From Bidens hawaiensis (lineage: Eukaryota > Streptophyta > Magnoliopsida > Asterales > Asteraceae), in the NCBI GenBank assembly GCA_021521415.1, contig JAIQDT010009173.1, forward strand, positions 1-64,000: DNA of 64,000 nt. Reading direction: 5' to 3'. The notes under the pieces are model-generated. The model was not told the origin of the DNA. It worked only from the letters and a program-made list of their open reading frames with translations, and made no database searches. Every line of letters begins with the position of its first letter. Within the stretch, counting starts at the first letter, position 1. A program made the translations under genes and the position numbers. Shown here piece after piece: positions 32,696 to 44,409 of the stretch.

Positions 32696-32978
32696 ATGTT
32701 ACTTATATTAAGAAAGACTTTTTTCAAGTATATTTAAACTATATCTAATATATTTATCGTCCGGTTGTGTTTTATTTGGATGGTTTTCGATATAAACCGC
32801 AAACCAAATTGTTGACTACAATTTGAATGTTTTGGAACCAACCAAACGACTGAAACTAAAAGAAAAAAAAACAATCGTGAAACAAAACGACAACCGGTTT
32901 ATTAGGATTCGAGATTTTAAATCGAACCACGAACACCCATAAGTGTTACGAATTACCTAGGTATGTGTTCAAATACTT
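32487..32978. repeat. 27-bp perfect inverted repeat (32487-32513 / 32952-32978)
   Basis: AAGTATTTGAACACATACC.. at 32487 is exactly reversed at 32952-32978 (..GGTATGTGTTCAAATACTT). The first copy lies inside the right arm of the fold-back element and is flanked by duplicated words TTAAAAGACATGTCT and CTAGGTAATAAAGAAA; the second lies outside the element, 270 bp away. Confidence 0.85.
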
Positions 32979-33000
32979 GCATGTGTGTGTATTTATATAT

Positions 33001-33645
33001 AGGGAGAAAATCAAGAGAGAGCACCTTTTTAACGAGAGATCTAGAGAACAAATAAATAAATATTTTTAATTTAACTAAAAATAATATTTTTAAAATGTTT
33101 TTCTTTCATCTTTCTTGTGTGTTGTTAATCTTCGCCAGAAGAAAATAAAAAAATAAAAAATAATTAACTATTAAAAAAAAGCTCGTTGTATTGCAAATAT
33201 GCAATACATCAGCATTTTTTTATTGCATAAGTGCATTAGTTATTATTTTGTTTGTATTGTATATGTTGAATAGCGCTATATTGTATTTAAAAATAATAAA
33301 ATATCGATATAGTGCGTATATGCATTAGTGTTGTATTACACATAAGAAATAGTGTATATTGTATACAAACAATAGCTGTAGTATTTGCATATATTCAATA
33401 GTATGTATTGTATAATGTAGTTGTGTTGTATAATATACAATAACAAACTATTGTATATATGAAATGCACACTATTGCACATATGCACTACATCGACATTT
33501 TTTCATGGAACAAAATCAACTTATTAGTTGGATGAAAGAAAAAAATTACTATATATTTTTCTAAATAAAGTTAAAAATAATTCATTATTAGTTATATAGA
33601 TTTGTCTTTAAGAAGAGTTTTCTCTAGATTCGACCCATATATATA
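33001..33645. mobile_element. MITE candidate with degenerate terminal inverted repeats
   Basis: The left end (AGGGAGAAAATCAAGAGAGAG, then CACCTTTTTAA) resembles the reverse complement of the right end (GGGTCGAATCTAGAGAAAAC, then TCTTCTTAA). Both ends are flanked by TATATA, possibly the target. The 600-bp interior is AT-rich with repeated TTGCATAT / ATGCAATA words and no ORF. Confidence is limited because the terminal repeats are diverged. Confidence 0.45.
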
Positions 33646-34199
33646 TATATATATAATATTGCACTTGAAAACCACAATTCGAATGTATTCCGACATACTT
33701 AGCCAAACAACAACGTAACGGGAAAAAATATAACTCCTGTTCTATTTGGCATAGAGCCAAATATATTAAGGATAATGAGGGTCTTCGTTCAGTTCAACCC
33801 AAGGACGAATTAACAAAAGGCGTTGGACCCTCCCACTACGAGTACGAGTATGCGTATAAGTATGTATCTCCATAAAAAAATAAATAAACGTTTAACACAT
33901 AGCTGTGTAAAGCATGTAAAATAATGTCATGGAAAATAACACACAAACACATGTATATGAATTTTATTGAAAATGAATAAACATTGTAAATTTGAACATA
34001 CCACACCACAAAATGTAAAATTATGAACTAACATAAATATAGAGTGTAGTAACAAGTAGGTGGTTTAACTCGATTTATGCAAGTTAGTTGGTCCCGCGAG
34101 GATTCCTGATAATATTTCCTTAAAATTAAAAGTATATGTGCAGTCGCAATATATATCCTAATGAGAATAAACGAATAAGATGTGACACTCGTAATTTAA
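33646..34199. other. Unassigned AT-rich spacer
   Basis: No gene or repeat recognised. An interrupted TA repeat occupies its first bases. Confidence 0.6.
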
Positions 34200-34440
34200 A
34201 ATGAATTTGGGATGTTAACAAATTTGGATCATCATAACAGATATGGATCTAGTCTTATAATTAAATGATTAGGATCAATTTGGGATTACTATGTGTAACT
34301 GTTTGTTTTGAGAGAGAATTTGGATAGAGTAATAACACTGAGATCTCATCTGCCAAATCATACTTATACGCTCCCTTTTATATATTGTTAAACATTCATG
34401 TTTCAATTGTATTCTAAACTGTTCTATCTTTTTGGGAATA
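34200..34440. mobile_element. LTR fragment related to 37732-38181
   Basis: ATCATAACAGATATGGATC ... CTATGTGTAACTG ... CACTGAGATCTCA parallels 37745-37880 (ATCACAGATTTGGATC ... CTATGTGTAACTG ... CACTAAGATCTCA). It is a truncated, diverged copy of that short copia LTR. No boundary can be fixed. Confidence 0.5.
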
Positions 34441-34889
34441 CTGATGGTGAAAAATACTGATCCAAATCATAACATCGTGGTACTGATCCAAATCATAACT
34501 TCGTGGCGTTTCTTAATGAGGATGATTCTTAGGTGGAAAAGTTCAAAATGATCATGCCATTCTTGAAAAGATCAATGATTTACAAGGAAATTACAGAACA
34601 GTATGACGCATATGAGTCCATTACAAAAACATCCTAGAAGAATGCTAAACAGTAGGATAAGGTGTCAAACTCCAACATACGGCCGAATGCCAGGGTATAA
34701 TTTATGATAATATCTAATTCATTTACTTACGATTTCCATATCCGGAACACATATTTCGTCAAAGTACAGATTAATCCAAAAAAAAAACAAACAACAAAAG
34801 TAAATGATTCAAAACATTTTGACCTTCTTATATTAATTGCCAAATATCCGTTCTAAATAATCTTTTCTTTCACTTCAAAGAAGATGATA

Positions 34890-35222
34890 ACCTGCATTGT
34901 AACAATTCAGAAATTTCATAGAAGATTAACATGGACCAATTGTACACATAGACAAATCCAACATCGACCGTGAATAGGAGAAATCCTTGGTTTATAAGTA
35001 ATAACCCCTCCCCTTAAATCACCAACGTGTTTAGGTATTAACGCTAGTGGACAAGAGAAGATGTCCGTAGTTAATCGTGCTTAGGTGGAAATAGTATTAG
35101 GATGGGTGACCACCTAGGATGTCTCTACCAGGTCAATCAAAAATAAATCCGTGAATTCCCAGATGGGCCATTCATTGGGACAAAGTGGCCAATATTGGTG
35201 TTACGAAAAATGGGGATGCTAC
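34890..35222 (+). mobile_element. Cassandra-like TRIM LTR carrying a 5S rRNA-derived segment
   Basis: A 5S-like core is followed by AATCCGTGAATTCCC ... GGGACAAAGTGGCC ... and an end GGGGATGCTACA. Cassandra is a small non-autonomous LTR element of plants whose LTR contains a 5S-derived sequence with Pol III promoter boxes. The left boundary and internal region are not resolved; no second LTR or primer-binding site is seen, so this is likely a solo or partial LTR. Confidence 0.6.
35040..35140 (+). other. 5S rRNA-derived segment (degenerate)
   Basis: TCCGTAGTTAATCGTGCTTAG corresponds to the 5S box A region (AGTTAAGCGTGCTTGGGC) and GGATGGGTGACC at 35100-35111 is an intact box C. The 5' half (ATTAACGC, GATGTCCG) aligns only loosely. 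Substitutions elsewhere make it unlikely to be a working ribosomal gene. Confidence 0.75.
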
Positions 35223-36180
35223 ATTCAATATGCGTACAAAATATATGTGTTTGTCAACATGACTTTGGTTGGGAAAATCACCAATTTTTGATATAATGAT
35301 ATTATATTTATAAAAAGCAAAACCATACTGTGAGTATCAATAATTAAACAAATGCAAGTAATTACTGTCAGTTTACCATTGCCTTGCCAATCGGGCTCTG
35401 GCTACTATGACAAAATCAATGAGTTAGGCTACAATCAATTATGGACCTCAACAAATGCTAGATTTAAAAATATAAGCATGTTAGAAAATAGAAAATAATC
35501 ATTTAATCGACCAATACACAATATTCATAGTTTGTTAGTTATGTATAGTACGTAATATTTAAAATATGAATAGGTAAGCATAAGTCCCCAAAAGGTTTTT
35601 AAAGTAGTAAAATAGGAAGTGATTACTCACATTATTAATTACGCGAGTTTAATAAGAATATAATGAGAAACAGAACTTAATGTGCCGACTGAGTTGACCC
35701 AAATGAACGCGAACTTGGAGTCAATAAACTAGAATTAAAGCCGATAATATTGCAATTGGAATCAGATTAAATGGATCGAATCTAAACTTTTAGTTGGGAG
35801 TCGGTTTCTGACCAGTGCACTCAACATTTTATGATGAGCAAAAAAGTATTCTAGCCCGAAAGCTAGTTCTGAATAGAAATTAGAGAAATCAGATAGTCAA
35901 ATATGTTGTCTATTATGCCATTAAATGGGCCGGGGTCAAATTGACCAACGACACTCCCTTAATATGTGAATTTGATTGAGGACTTTTGTTTATGAGATAA
36001 AAACTTATGAAAATACAAAAGACAACTTACCTGAACAAGGATTAGAACTAGGAGATATTTGAAGCCAGCGGACCTTGGAACTTGAAAGTCAAACCAGAAG
36101 ACAAAAGTTTGAAGAAAAACACAAATATTAGAGGTGGTGACTAGGGAAACGATGGAGGCTGATGTTGTAGTGATGTTTTA
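35223..36180. other. Unassigned spacer
   Basis: Nothing recognised; AT-rich, no ORF over 60 codons, no clear repeat. Confidence 0.6.
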
Positions 36181-36480
36181 GGTTTTAAAATTATCACAAA
36201 TTCGACTCAAATAAACCTAAGGATTCCAAATTGTTCAACAAGAAATAAATGTAGACTTTATATAACATCATATTTTATTGTTTGTACCTTAATTTTAATG
36301 ATTTAGGGTCGTTTAAGGAAGGATTTAACAATACACGAAAAATATCACAAAACTGAAATACTTGACGGTAGATCATCGTGATGGGCTGCGGGGAACCCCG
36401 TCACGCTACGCTAAATTCGTGTTCCCCCAGATTTTCCAAATTTGACAAGTTTAGTCTCTAAAGTTCCAAAGGACTATTTG
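36181..36480 (+). mobile_element. Gypsy LTR U3-like fragment
   Basis: TTTTAAAATTATCACAAATTC then GACTCAAAT and CCTAAGGA resemble the start of the LTR at 313 (CCAAAATTTCGACTCAAAT, CCTAGGAA). An imperfect stem-loop GTGATGGG/CCCCGTCAC (about 36379-36405) takes the place of the strong hairpins seen there. Probably a diverged relative; boundaries are unknown. Confidence 0.35.
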
Positions 36481-36639
36481 ATAAGTGTAGAAGTTATTAA
36501 AATATAGCACAATTTAAACCAAGTTAGTTACCAATAAATAAAATATTTTGTTAATACAAAATATCCGAATTGCATTCCCAAGTTGAGTAAATGAATACGA
36601 ATTCAAATACCGAAAATGCGAAATGTTACGTATGGGAAG

Positions 36640-36927
36640 AAAATTGTCATTATTGAAGATGTTATTAGAATTGTCTAGGGTTTTGAAGATAAATAAACTG
36701 ATCCTTTTGCACTTGATGAAAAGCTGGTGGAGGGCTATTTCTCAAGAATGGGGTATAATGGGTCATTGAACTCCAATACTTATCTAAAGACAAGTTTGTA
36801 TAGACTGTACAAGTTTCTTGTTCATGTCGTGATTCATTTTCTAGAACATAGGAAGGGTGGTTATGAGGAGATTACTGATTATCAGATGAGTACAATTGCT
36901 GCTCTATGCTTGAACCTGAAGTACTAG
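36640..36927 (+). pseudogene. Retrotransposon gag-like fragment
   Basis: The frame from 36727 reads MEGYFSRMGYNGSLNSNTYLK, then YKFLVHVVIHFLEHRKGGY, EEITDYQMSTIAALCLNLKY, stop. The pattern RMGY-G-x-YLK ... YKFLVH ... HRKGGYDE-x-DYxM is one I associate with the N-terminal part of a plant copia-type gag. About 65 codons remain. It ends just before a purine-rich stretch and an LTR start at 36955, so an internal deletion has joined gag to the 3' end of the element. Confidence 0.5.
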
Positions 36928-36954
36928 TTTGTATAAACCTTACAAGAGGGAGTT

Positions 36955-37332
36955 TGTTAGTGCGTAATGTCTATTCCTTAGAATTTGTATGTATTAGATA
37001 GCAGTTGGAATGTAATTTTGATGTTGAATGTAGAAGTTTATACGGCGTGTAACTTAAACAACGCGTAACATATGCGTCGTATAAACTTACACGACGTATA
37101 AACCTAATAATGCCTATAAATATATTGTTTGACTTATACATTCAGATTTTGTGGCCTAAAGAGTACTTATGCTGTAATTTCTCATATTCACTTGTACTTT
37201 GCTGCTATCAAGTAATATAGAGTTTATTAAAGCGACTTCTTTGTGATTTTCATCTTGTAATGAATTCCGCACATAATATTGAAGAGTAGATATTATCGTA
37301 GATGTTCTTACACGTCTATCCTACGATCCAAC
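36955..37332 (+). mobile_element. LTR candidate (about 380 bp)
   Basis: Starts TGTTAGTGCGTAATGTC after the purine-rich AAGAGGGAGTT (a polypurine tract) and plausibly ends ...CCTACGATCCAACA. It holds ACGGCGTG / ACGACGTATAA words near 37040-37095. With the gag fragment upstream it forms a 3' remnant of a plus-strand element. The right end is inferred from the TG..CA rule only. Confidence 0.45.
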
Positions 37333-37731
37333 AAGCTTCTACAAAGTGACATTTTTTTATAAAATAGGTTAAGGAATGAGTGTCTAAAGTCAGTGAATAG
37401 GTGAGTTATGAAAGCTAATGAGTGCCAAACGAATCTATTGATTGGCGAATGGATGATATAACAGTGAATGGTAATGTAATGATGAAAGGGATATAAGGTG
37501 ATTGGTATATGTAGCGAATGAGAGGGAAATCGTAGTGAATGAACAAAGTCTTAACAAATGGGTCGTTAAAACGGTTACACCAATATTCAATAACTTCAGC
37601 AAATGTAGTTTTGAAATCAACGAATGAATTCAAGATAATATTGAATGAATTCAAATCTTCAAACCATAAACCCGACAACAAACCAATACTAAAACCGTTC
37701 AATCTACAATAAATCCAAGATTGATACCAGT
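37333..37731 (-). other. Leader of a minus-strand copia element with primer-binding site
   Basis: TGGTATCAA on the minus strand (37721-37729), two bases from the LTR, is an initiator-Met type primer-binding site shortened by mutation. The region to the left is an AT-rich leader with repeated GAATG words (37390-37640). A 95-codon minus frame (37415-37702) has no recognised domain and is probably chance. Confidence 0.5.
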
Positions 37732-38181
37732 TGAGAGAGCATGATTCATCATCATTATCACAGATTTGGATCTAATATGATGATTATGGTTGATTAGCGT
37801 CAATTAGGGTTTTCTATGTGTAACTGTGTGTTTTGAAAAAGAACATGGATAGACTAACGACACTAAGATCTCAAAGTAACTTAATTCATTAATTACTAGA
37901 TAACATTACATGTATATATAGATTCAGCCCTATTCCCTAAGCATACTTAGCAAATGTGCTCCTTTCGCTACGCCATTCGCTAGACAAACCCTAGTGAATG
38001 GACTCTAATAACTAAGTCTAATACGCTAACATCCCCTAGCATATGGACAACCCAAAAAAAGCTCTATACGTTAGATAGACCTAGAGAATGGACTTTCATA
38101 AATTAAAAACAAGTACCTAAACTATTATATAAGACCAAAACTTGTAAAACAAAGACCAAGATGACATAACATATATCAACA
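37732..38181 (-). mobile_element. 5' LTR of a truncated minus-strand copia element (450 bp)
   Basis: On the minus strand it starts TGTTGATATATGTTATG (38181) and ends ...CATGCTCTCTCA (37732) beside the primer-binding site. A diverged relative is at 34200-34440. No pol for this element is present in the window. Confidence 0.6.
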
Positions 38182-38455
38182 ACACAGTGTGACAATAATC
38201 CGAAACCCGATATAAACAAACCCTATTTCAGTCAATCTAAAATTGAGTGTCAATTTTTCAATGTCAATTTAAATCGATAAGGGCTTTTATTTCACTAATA
38301 AAAAATGAACGCTAATTCAATTACCTGATATGATGATGAATCGAAGGTGGATTAAGAACTTAGGGTTTTGGATACAACACATGAATCAAAACCTATCTTG
38401 GAAGGATTTTGAACCACAATTGAGTTAGGATTTGTTTTGATATGTAGTAGGGAGT

Positions 38456-39473
38456 ATGGGGGACTCGCTAATCGAATTATATTCATGTATTTACAGTGTT
38501 ATAGACACGAGTAATTCGTGGTTACACATTATTGTGAGTTCGCACGAAAGGTTGAAATGTGTGTTACTGAGGTTTGTTGCTATTGGCAATGAAATTAGAA
38601 CCACTGACCTTGGAAAAATAGACTTTGATCTCAACAAAAAGCTATTATCATCTTTATCTGGTGAATGGTACACTGTAAGCAAGTTTATCAACGAAAAAGC
38701 TAATTTCCCAACTTTCAAACTTGATTATGTGAATCGTTTCTTGCAAGTTGCTGAAGATGATAGAGAACAACTTGATTAAGGAAGACATGCCAGGCTTCCA
38801 CGTAGCAAATTCTCTTATTTTACCCATGGGAAACTTGTCTACCAAGAACCAAAAACAAGTCCACATAATTGAATAGCCAAGTGAATGTGGTGGTGAAATA
38901 CCAAGAGTATTTGTTGTTGGTCAATCAAGCTATCAAGGTGGACAATCCAGATTTAATGTTCAACTGATAGATGATAATGATACATCATTAATGGCCAGTG
39001 GATAGTCACCATAAATTGCTGGAAGTGTGAATCATGGGAATGAGTATCAAGCTCTCTTTTCAATGTTTTCTGAGTCTTATAATGCTTTTGTGGCTATGAA
39101 TCTGATTCATACTAGTGTGGTTAAAGAAGATATTGAAGAAATTGATGTTGATGATTGGGAGGATATGGATATGAAGCTGCAGGCTGCAATGCTAGCCTTG
39201 AGAAGTAAGAGGATGTATAATAGAACTGGAAGGACTTTGGTCTCTGGTCTAGATGACAGAATAGGTTTTGACAACTTAAAAGCAATCTGCAATAATTGTC
39301 AACAACCAGGACACTTTGCTAGAGAGTGTAATTACCCAAGGCAACTTCTGAACAACAATCAACAAAGAAATCAGTTTCAATATCAAAATCAGAATCAATG
39401 TAAACAGAGAAACTTCAACAACAAATTTCAACAACAAAATCATCAACAAGTGATCCCACAACAACCCTTTTAG
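38456..39473 (+). pseudogene. Copia element 1: gag
   Basis: Three broken frames: an N-terminal helical part with KKLLSSLSGEWYTVSKFINE, a middle part with a stop near 39005, and from 39027 an acidic segment (EEIDVDDWEDMDMKLQAAML) followed by the zinc knuckle CNNCQQPGHFAREC (CX2CX4HX4C, all ligands kept, about 39287-39328) and an Asn/Gln-rich tail. Gag forms the particle and binds RNA through the knuckle. The 5' end is truncated: no LTR or primer-binding site is seen directly upstream. Confidence 0.8.
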
Positions 39474-41501
39474 AGAAACCAACAACTCCCTCCACATGCT
39501 CTTATTAATCAGAACATAAATAATGCCAATCGGCCTGGAAACCATGGGAATGTTGCTCTAGCTCAACCACAACAAGGTGGTGTGTTTGATTGGAGTAACC
39601 ATGCTGAAGATATTGAGAAGGCAAATGTGAGTTTCATGGAAAATATTGATAATGAAGCTTAGTTCTCTTCATCTCAGGTACATTCAACACTCACAAATCT
39701 TGAATTACTTGAAATTAATGATTCTATGAGAAAGACAATTGGTAATTTACAACGTAAGTGTTTCAAGAAACAAAGTATGATAATGTATATGAAACAAGTG
39801 AATTAACTTATGAAAACCAAATCAAAAGTCTAGAGTGGGACTGTATGGACAGTTACATCCTTCAATCAAGGTACACCACTGAAACTGAAGAATTGAAGAA
39901 AATGTACCTTGATGAGAAGGTAAAGAATACACAACTTCAAGCTGAAGTTGATTTTCTAAAGAATTTTGTGTCAACTCGTAATATTTGTAGTAAGTTGAAA
40001 GATCAAGGAGGAGGATAAGTACAAAGTTGTCCCTCCAACTTTTAATGATAATTACTCATTTAAAGTGAACAAGGAGAACATAAGTGCTTACCTTGACCAA
40101 TTCAAAGAGGTATTTGAAGATAAAAAGGATTTCATTGAAAATTATAAGTTGGTTGAGGTTGATGATAAGTGAAAATTTGTAATCAAGGCTGTTGAGACAA
40201 AGGTTGAATAATCTGTTGATACTCAAGTGTCATTTTATGATGAAGATACTAATTATTTGAACAAAGATGATTTGAGTGACTCAAGTGAGAAGAGTTCAAG
40301 CAGTGTAAGCTTAAAAGAAGAGAAAACGAGTGAACTGAAGTCAAAGGACAAGATTCATATGTTACCCAAAATCACTCCCAGAATAAAGAAACATCACGAA
40401 CAAATGAGAAGGGAACACAAATATTTTGATCTACGTGTTGGATCAAAGGAAAAGAGGGACAATAAGAACTCTGCATACAAAGTGCCACAAAGAAGGAAAT
40501 GTGTCAAGGGAAACAAGAAAATGGAAGATACTGTGAAGGATGATGATCTGTTCCTTCCTATTTATCCGGTGTTTTGAAATCAGGAATTATTTGATGTTGG
40601 AGAAGTAGAAAGAATGGAAGACTATATCAGAAGATGGTCAAGACCAAGAAATGATGATAAACCAATCAAGATGGAGAAGATAAATTTTGTGAAAAGGAAA
40701 GTTGAAGGAAGAGACGTCAAGAGTAAAGAATTCATACCTTTTGTAATCAATTCTGATGGTCTAATTACTCACACAACAACCATTGAAATTGATCCTCCAG
40801 GACCTAGTTAAAGATTTAAGAGAGAAAATTTTACTGAAAGTTTAAAAGGAAAATTATGGTGTAAATTTGTAATGTCTATTGTCAACACACTGACTCATGT
40901 CAAGAAAGGTTCTCTCCTAAACCAATCTATGTACCTGATAGCATAAAATTTGGTCAAGACTTTGGGTTTTACAAGAAGAAGTACAATGAATACTTGGGAA
41001 AAGGCAAGAAGAAGATTAATGAAGGAATTCAGTGTAGTAATGATGTAAATGACAAGAAAACTGTGTTGAATGACAACGTTAAAGAAACTAAGCAGATACG
41101 AACCTCTTAGGTCACAATGATGATGAGAAAAGAAGCAAGCCTTTGAAGAAACTTCTCACCAAAAAGAAACCAAATGCACTTATGAGAAGTTTCTATTGAA
41201 ACACGGTTTTTAACCAAATTGATTTTTGTGGAAACCAAGGATTCAAGCACAAGAATAGTTGAGAAAAAGGAGTTTGACATTGAAGAATGCACAACCATAG
41301 TTCCCTATGTTGGAAACTTTATTGAATGTGGTTATGAATATGAATATGATGATTCATGTGAAATTGTTTATGAGGACCCCAAACCAAATGTAACAAGTGT
41401 TAATGTTGTTGTTGATTTGCAAGCTAAATCAACTTGTATTTCATCGCTCAACTGATACATTTTTCTTTAAAATGTGCAGGGTCAGTCTACCCAAATGAAT
41501 T
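39474..41501 (+). pseudogene. Copia element 1: linker between gag and protease
   Basis: Short frames of charged, helix-forming protein: FDWSNHAEDIEKANVSFMEN, LKKMYLDEKVKNTQLQAEVD (39880-39950), the acidic Ser-rich SDSSEKSSSSVSLKEEKTS (40270-40330), and lysine-rich pieces to 41455. In plant copia elements of this type the gag-protease linker is long and coiled-coil forming. At least six stops or shifts break it. Confidence 0.6.
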
Positions 41502-42969
41502 ATGTATGGTAGTTATATAGTGGGATGTTCCAGGCACATGACTTGTGACAAGAGGTCATTAGTCAACTATGAAGAAAAATTTGAAGGACCAGTTGCATTT
41601 GGGAGTGATGAAAATGAAGGGAAGATTGTTGGGGGGGGGGAGGTATTCTCACAAATGGAAAAGTTTATTTTGACAATTTCTTCTATGTGGAAGGATTACA
41701 ATATAACGCTTTAAGCATATCTCAAGTGTTTTATAAAGGTTATAAGGTTGGATTGATTTCTAATTCCTCCTGACATGATCATGATGGTTGCACCTAAAAA
41801 TAGAAAGTTAATACGAACTAAGAATGAAAGCTGTCATTTCAAGAGGAAGAACCTGCTTTGTGTCCAAAGCTACTAAGAATGAAACAAAGTTGTGGCATAG
41901 AAAGCTTTGTCATGTCAACTTAAAGAACATGAACAAGCTTGTTAAGGGTAAACATGTCATTGGTTTACCTATAACGGAGTTCAAATTGGATGAAATATGT
42001 GATTCTTGTCAGTAGGGAAAGCAACACAAATCATCTCACAAAGAAAAGCTTATAAAGTCAACTGAACAAGTACTGGAAATGCTTCATATGGATCTCTTTG
42101 GTCTTGTGAGTGTTCTTAGTATTGGGAAGAAAAATATTGCAGGGTAATCATTGATGATTTTTAAAATATACTTGGGTTTATTTTCTGAATTTCTTTGATG
42201 AAGCTGCTGAATTAATGAAAAGTTGTGTAACAAGAATGGAGAATCAATTGGATGTAAGGGTGAAGGTAATGAGAAGTGATAATGGGACAAAGTTCAAGAA
42301 TGCGGTAATGGATGAGTTTTGCAAGACCAAAGGAATATTTCAGCAATTCAGTTCCCCTAGAACTCATGAACAAAGTGGAGTTGTAGAAAGAAGAAACAGA
42401 ACACTGATAGAAGCAGCACGAACCATGTTAGCATATGCTTACTTGCTTGTTACATTTTGGACAGAGGCTATAAAAACTGCTTTCTATGCTCAGAACAGAG
42501 TTATTCTCAACAAAAGTTAAGACGAAACTTCTTATGAGATTTTGTTTAAAAGAAAACCCTACAACAAGTTTCTCAAGCCTTTTGGTTCAAATGATCATTG
42601 TTGAATATTAAGGACTATTTGAACAAGTTTCAGTCTAAATACTTTGATTGTTTCTTTGTTGGATATCTAACACACTCAAAATCCTATAGATTCTATGTGA
42701 AAGACAATTTGAGTGTGACTAAATCTTCAGATGTGATCTTTAATGAAAATCAATTCAACACTGTTGATGGAGCAACATGGCTATTTGATGATGCTTTCAA
42801 ACTGTACCTTGAAGATTTTGATGATGCTTTGCATAGGACAAGTATCCCTGAAGAAACATCAAAACAAAATGTGGATTTAGACAAATTATGGTGTAAGGTT
42901 GCTGAGAAGAACAATGAATATTCTTTTACTGAGAAAGTAACCAATGTTGAATCTGAAGATGAAATTTAG
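41502..42969 (+). pseudogene. Copia element 1: protease and integrase
   Basis: The protease start reads SYIVGCSRHMT, where the usual D-S-G active site is lost. GAG-pre-integrase: LWHRKLCHVNLKNMNKLV, then a stop inside the HHCC motif (CDSCQ, stop, GKQHKSSH). Integrase core: LHMDLFG, VMRSDNGTKF (second Asp), and SGVVERRNRTLIEAARTML (Glu kept). After a stop at 42518 the C-terminal part continues KYFDCFFVGYLTHSKSYRFY. Poly-G (41632-41640) and several frameshifts are present. Catalytic loss in protease alone would prevent particle maturation. Confidence 0.85.
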
Positions 42970-43229
42970 CAAACTGACAATCTTGATCAGTCAAGATCAA
43001 GAGCACTTTGTCAATAATGAAGTGCAACCTAAAAACCAACAAGATCAAGAACAAACTAACAGACAATCAAACTTTGAAACCTTGTTTCAAAATCTGAACA
43101 TTGGAAATGACAATGCTTCAACATCACAATAGAATGTTGAAGAAGATGTTGGTTTCCACCAAACTGATTCAGATTTGTTTACTGGAGAACTTGATGTTAA
43201 TGACTCAAATCTTGATTCAACAATATGTT

Positions 43230-43505
43230 CATATCCAATTGTACAAGCTTCTCTTATTGAAAGAAATCACCTAGCTTAAAACATCATTGGGGATATTCAT
43301 GAAAGAGTTACAAGAAGTGCCTCTAAATCTGCAAACATTTGTATGTACTCCTGCTTGTTATCCAAAATTGAACTCAAAGAACATTGTTAAAGCGTTAAAA
43401 GATAATAGTGAAAACTTGGCTGATTTATTCATCAAGCCACTAGATAGGACAAGATTTCACTTTCTATTGAAAGCATTAGGCATGCTCAACTCTGATGAAT
43501 TCTGA
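43230..43505 (+). pseudogene. Copia element 1: RT/RNase H deleted, ends fused
   Basis: One frame reads NIIGDIHERVTRSASKSANI, then CMYSCLLSKIEPKNI; after a shift, VKALKD (the entry to RT) is joined directly to NSENLADLFIKPLDRTRFHF and LLKALGML, the extreme C-terminus of RNase H. The whole catalytic RT and RNase H core is missing at a single point near 43395-43410. The tail ends at TGA 43503-43505. Confidence 0.82.
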
Positions 43506-44409
43506 TTAATGATATGTTCTCATTTTGTTAACTAAGTATCTTTAGAAAGCTCTTGATGAGTGAGTTGTGTTAGATTTTTCAATCTGTATTTATGCTTAAC
43601 TGATATGCGCTTTGAATGACAATATGTGTGACTTAGGTATCGATAATTCTTAGGTTTGATTCAGTAACTGTTGATAATATCTTTATAAGTGTGTATGCAT
43701 ATGATTTGAAATGATGAAGTTCTATGCTTATCTGATATTTTTGAATATGTTGGATAATCTGAATATGATGATGTCTTTAGACATGATAGAATTTTCATAA
43801 TTAGTCTTTGTTGAACATTATGTTCAGTCTGCTTGTGTTAATTCATGTCACTCATGTTCTGATTTTTCTTGAATTTGTTACTCTTTGCTTGTGTCAAAAT
43901 TATGATTTTTGTGTTAAACTTGTATGCTCAAATGAATATCTTTCAAAAGAGTTTTTACAAAACATTTTTAACAAACAGAGCAAGTTGATGGTGTTAATAA
44001 ATGATAAGATTATTCAGTTCAAATCTTTAAACAAGCTTTAATGGTTTTCAATGAAAATTGATCCAACCTTTTGGGACATGATAGTAGATGATTATTTATA
44101 CCAATCATATGGATTTAATAGGCTAAAAATGACTATTAGTGCAGTCATTAATAAGTATGGTTGCTTTCCATGATGTTTAAAAACTAATGTGATATAAACA
44201 TAATGAATAGGCTAAGATTAATGTGGAGATAAATTGTGAAATACGCATGTTTCAAGATAAAACTCTCCAAATGATAGGTAGAAAAGTGATTACTCAGTCA
44301 TACACGAGCCTGTTGGTATTTGGTCACTGAAAATGAAACGTCTTATAGATATGACAAAGAACATATGTGAACAAAAGTTTTATTATCAACCAAAAGTTGA
44401 ATATGTTCA
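43506..44409 (+). other. 3' UTR of copia element 1
   Basis: T-rich non-coding sequence. No purine tract before 44410, and the flank GTTCA (44405-44409) looks like the target of the next element rather than element 1's own end. Confidence 0.5.

Noticed and set aside
35040..35140. Functional 5S rRNA gene
   Set aside because: Only box C and part of the box A region are close to consensus; the 5' half is diverged and the context is an LTR-like element.
37415..37702. Minus-strand 95-codon ORF as a gag start
   Set aside because: It sits in the leader next to a primer-binding site, is hydrophobic-aromatic rich and has none of the gag motifs.
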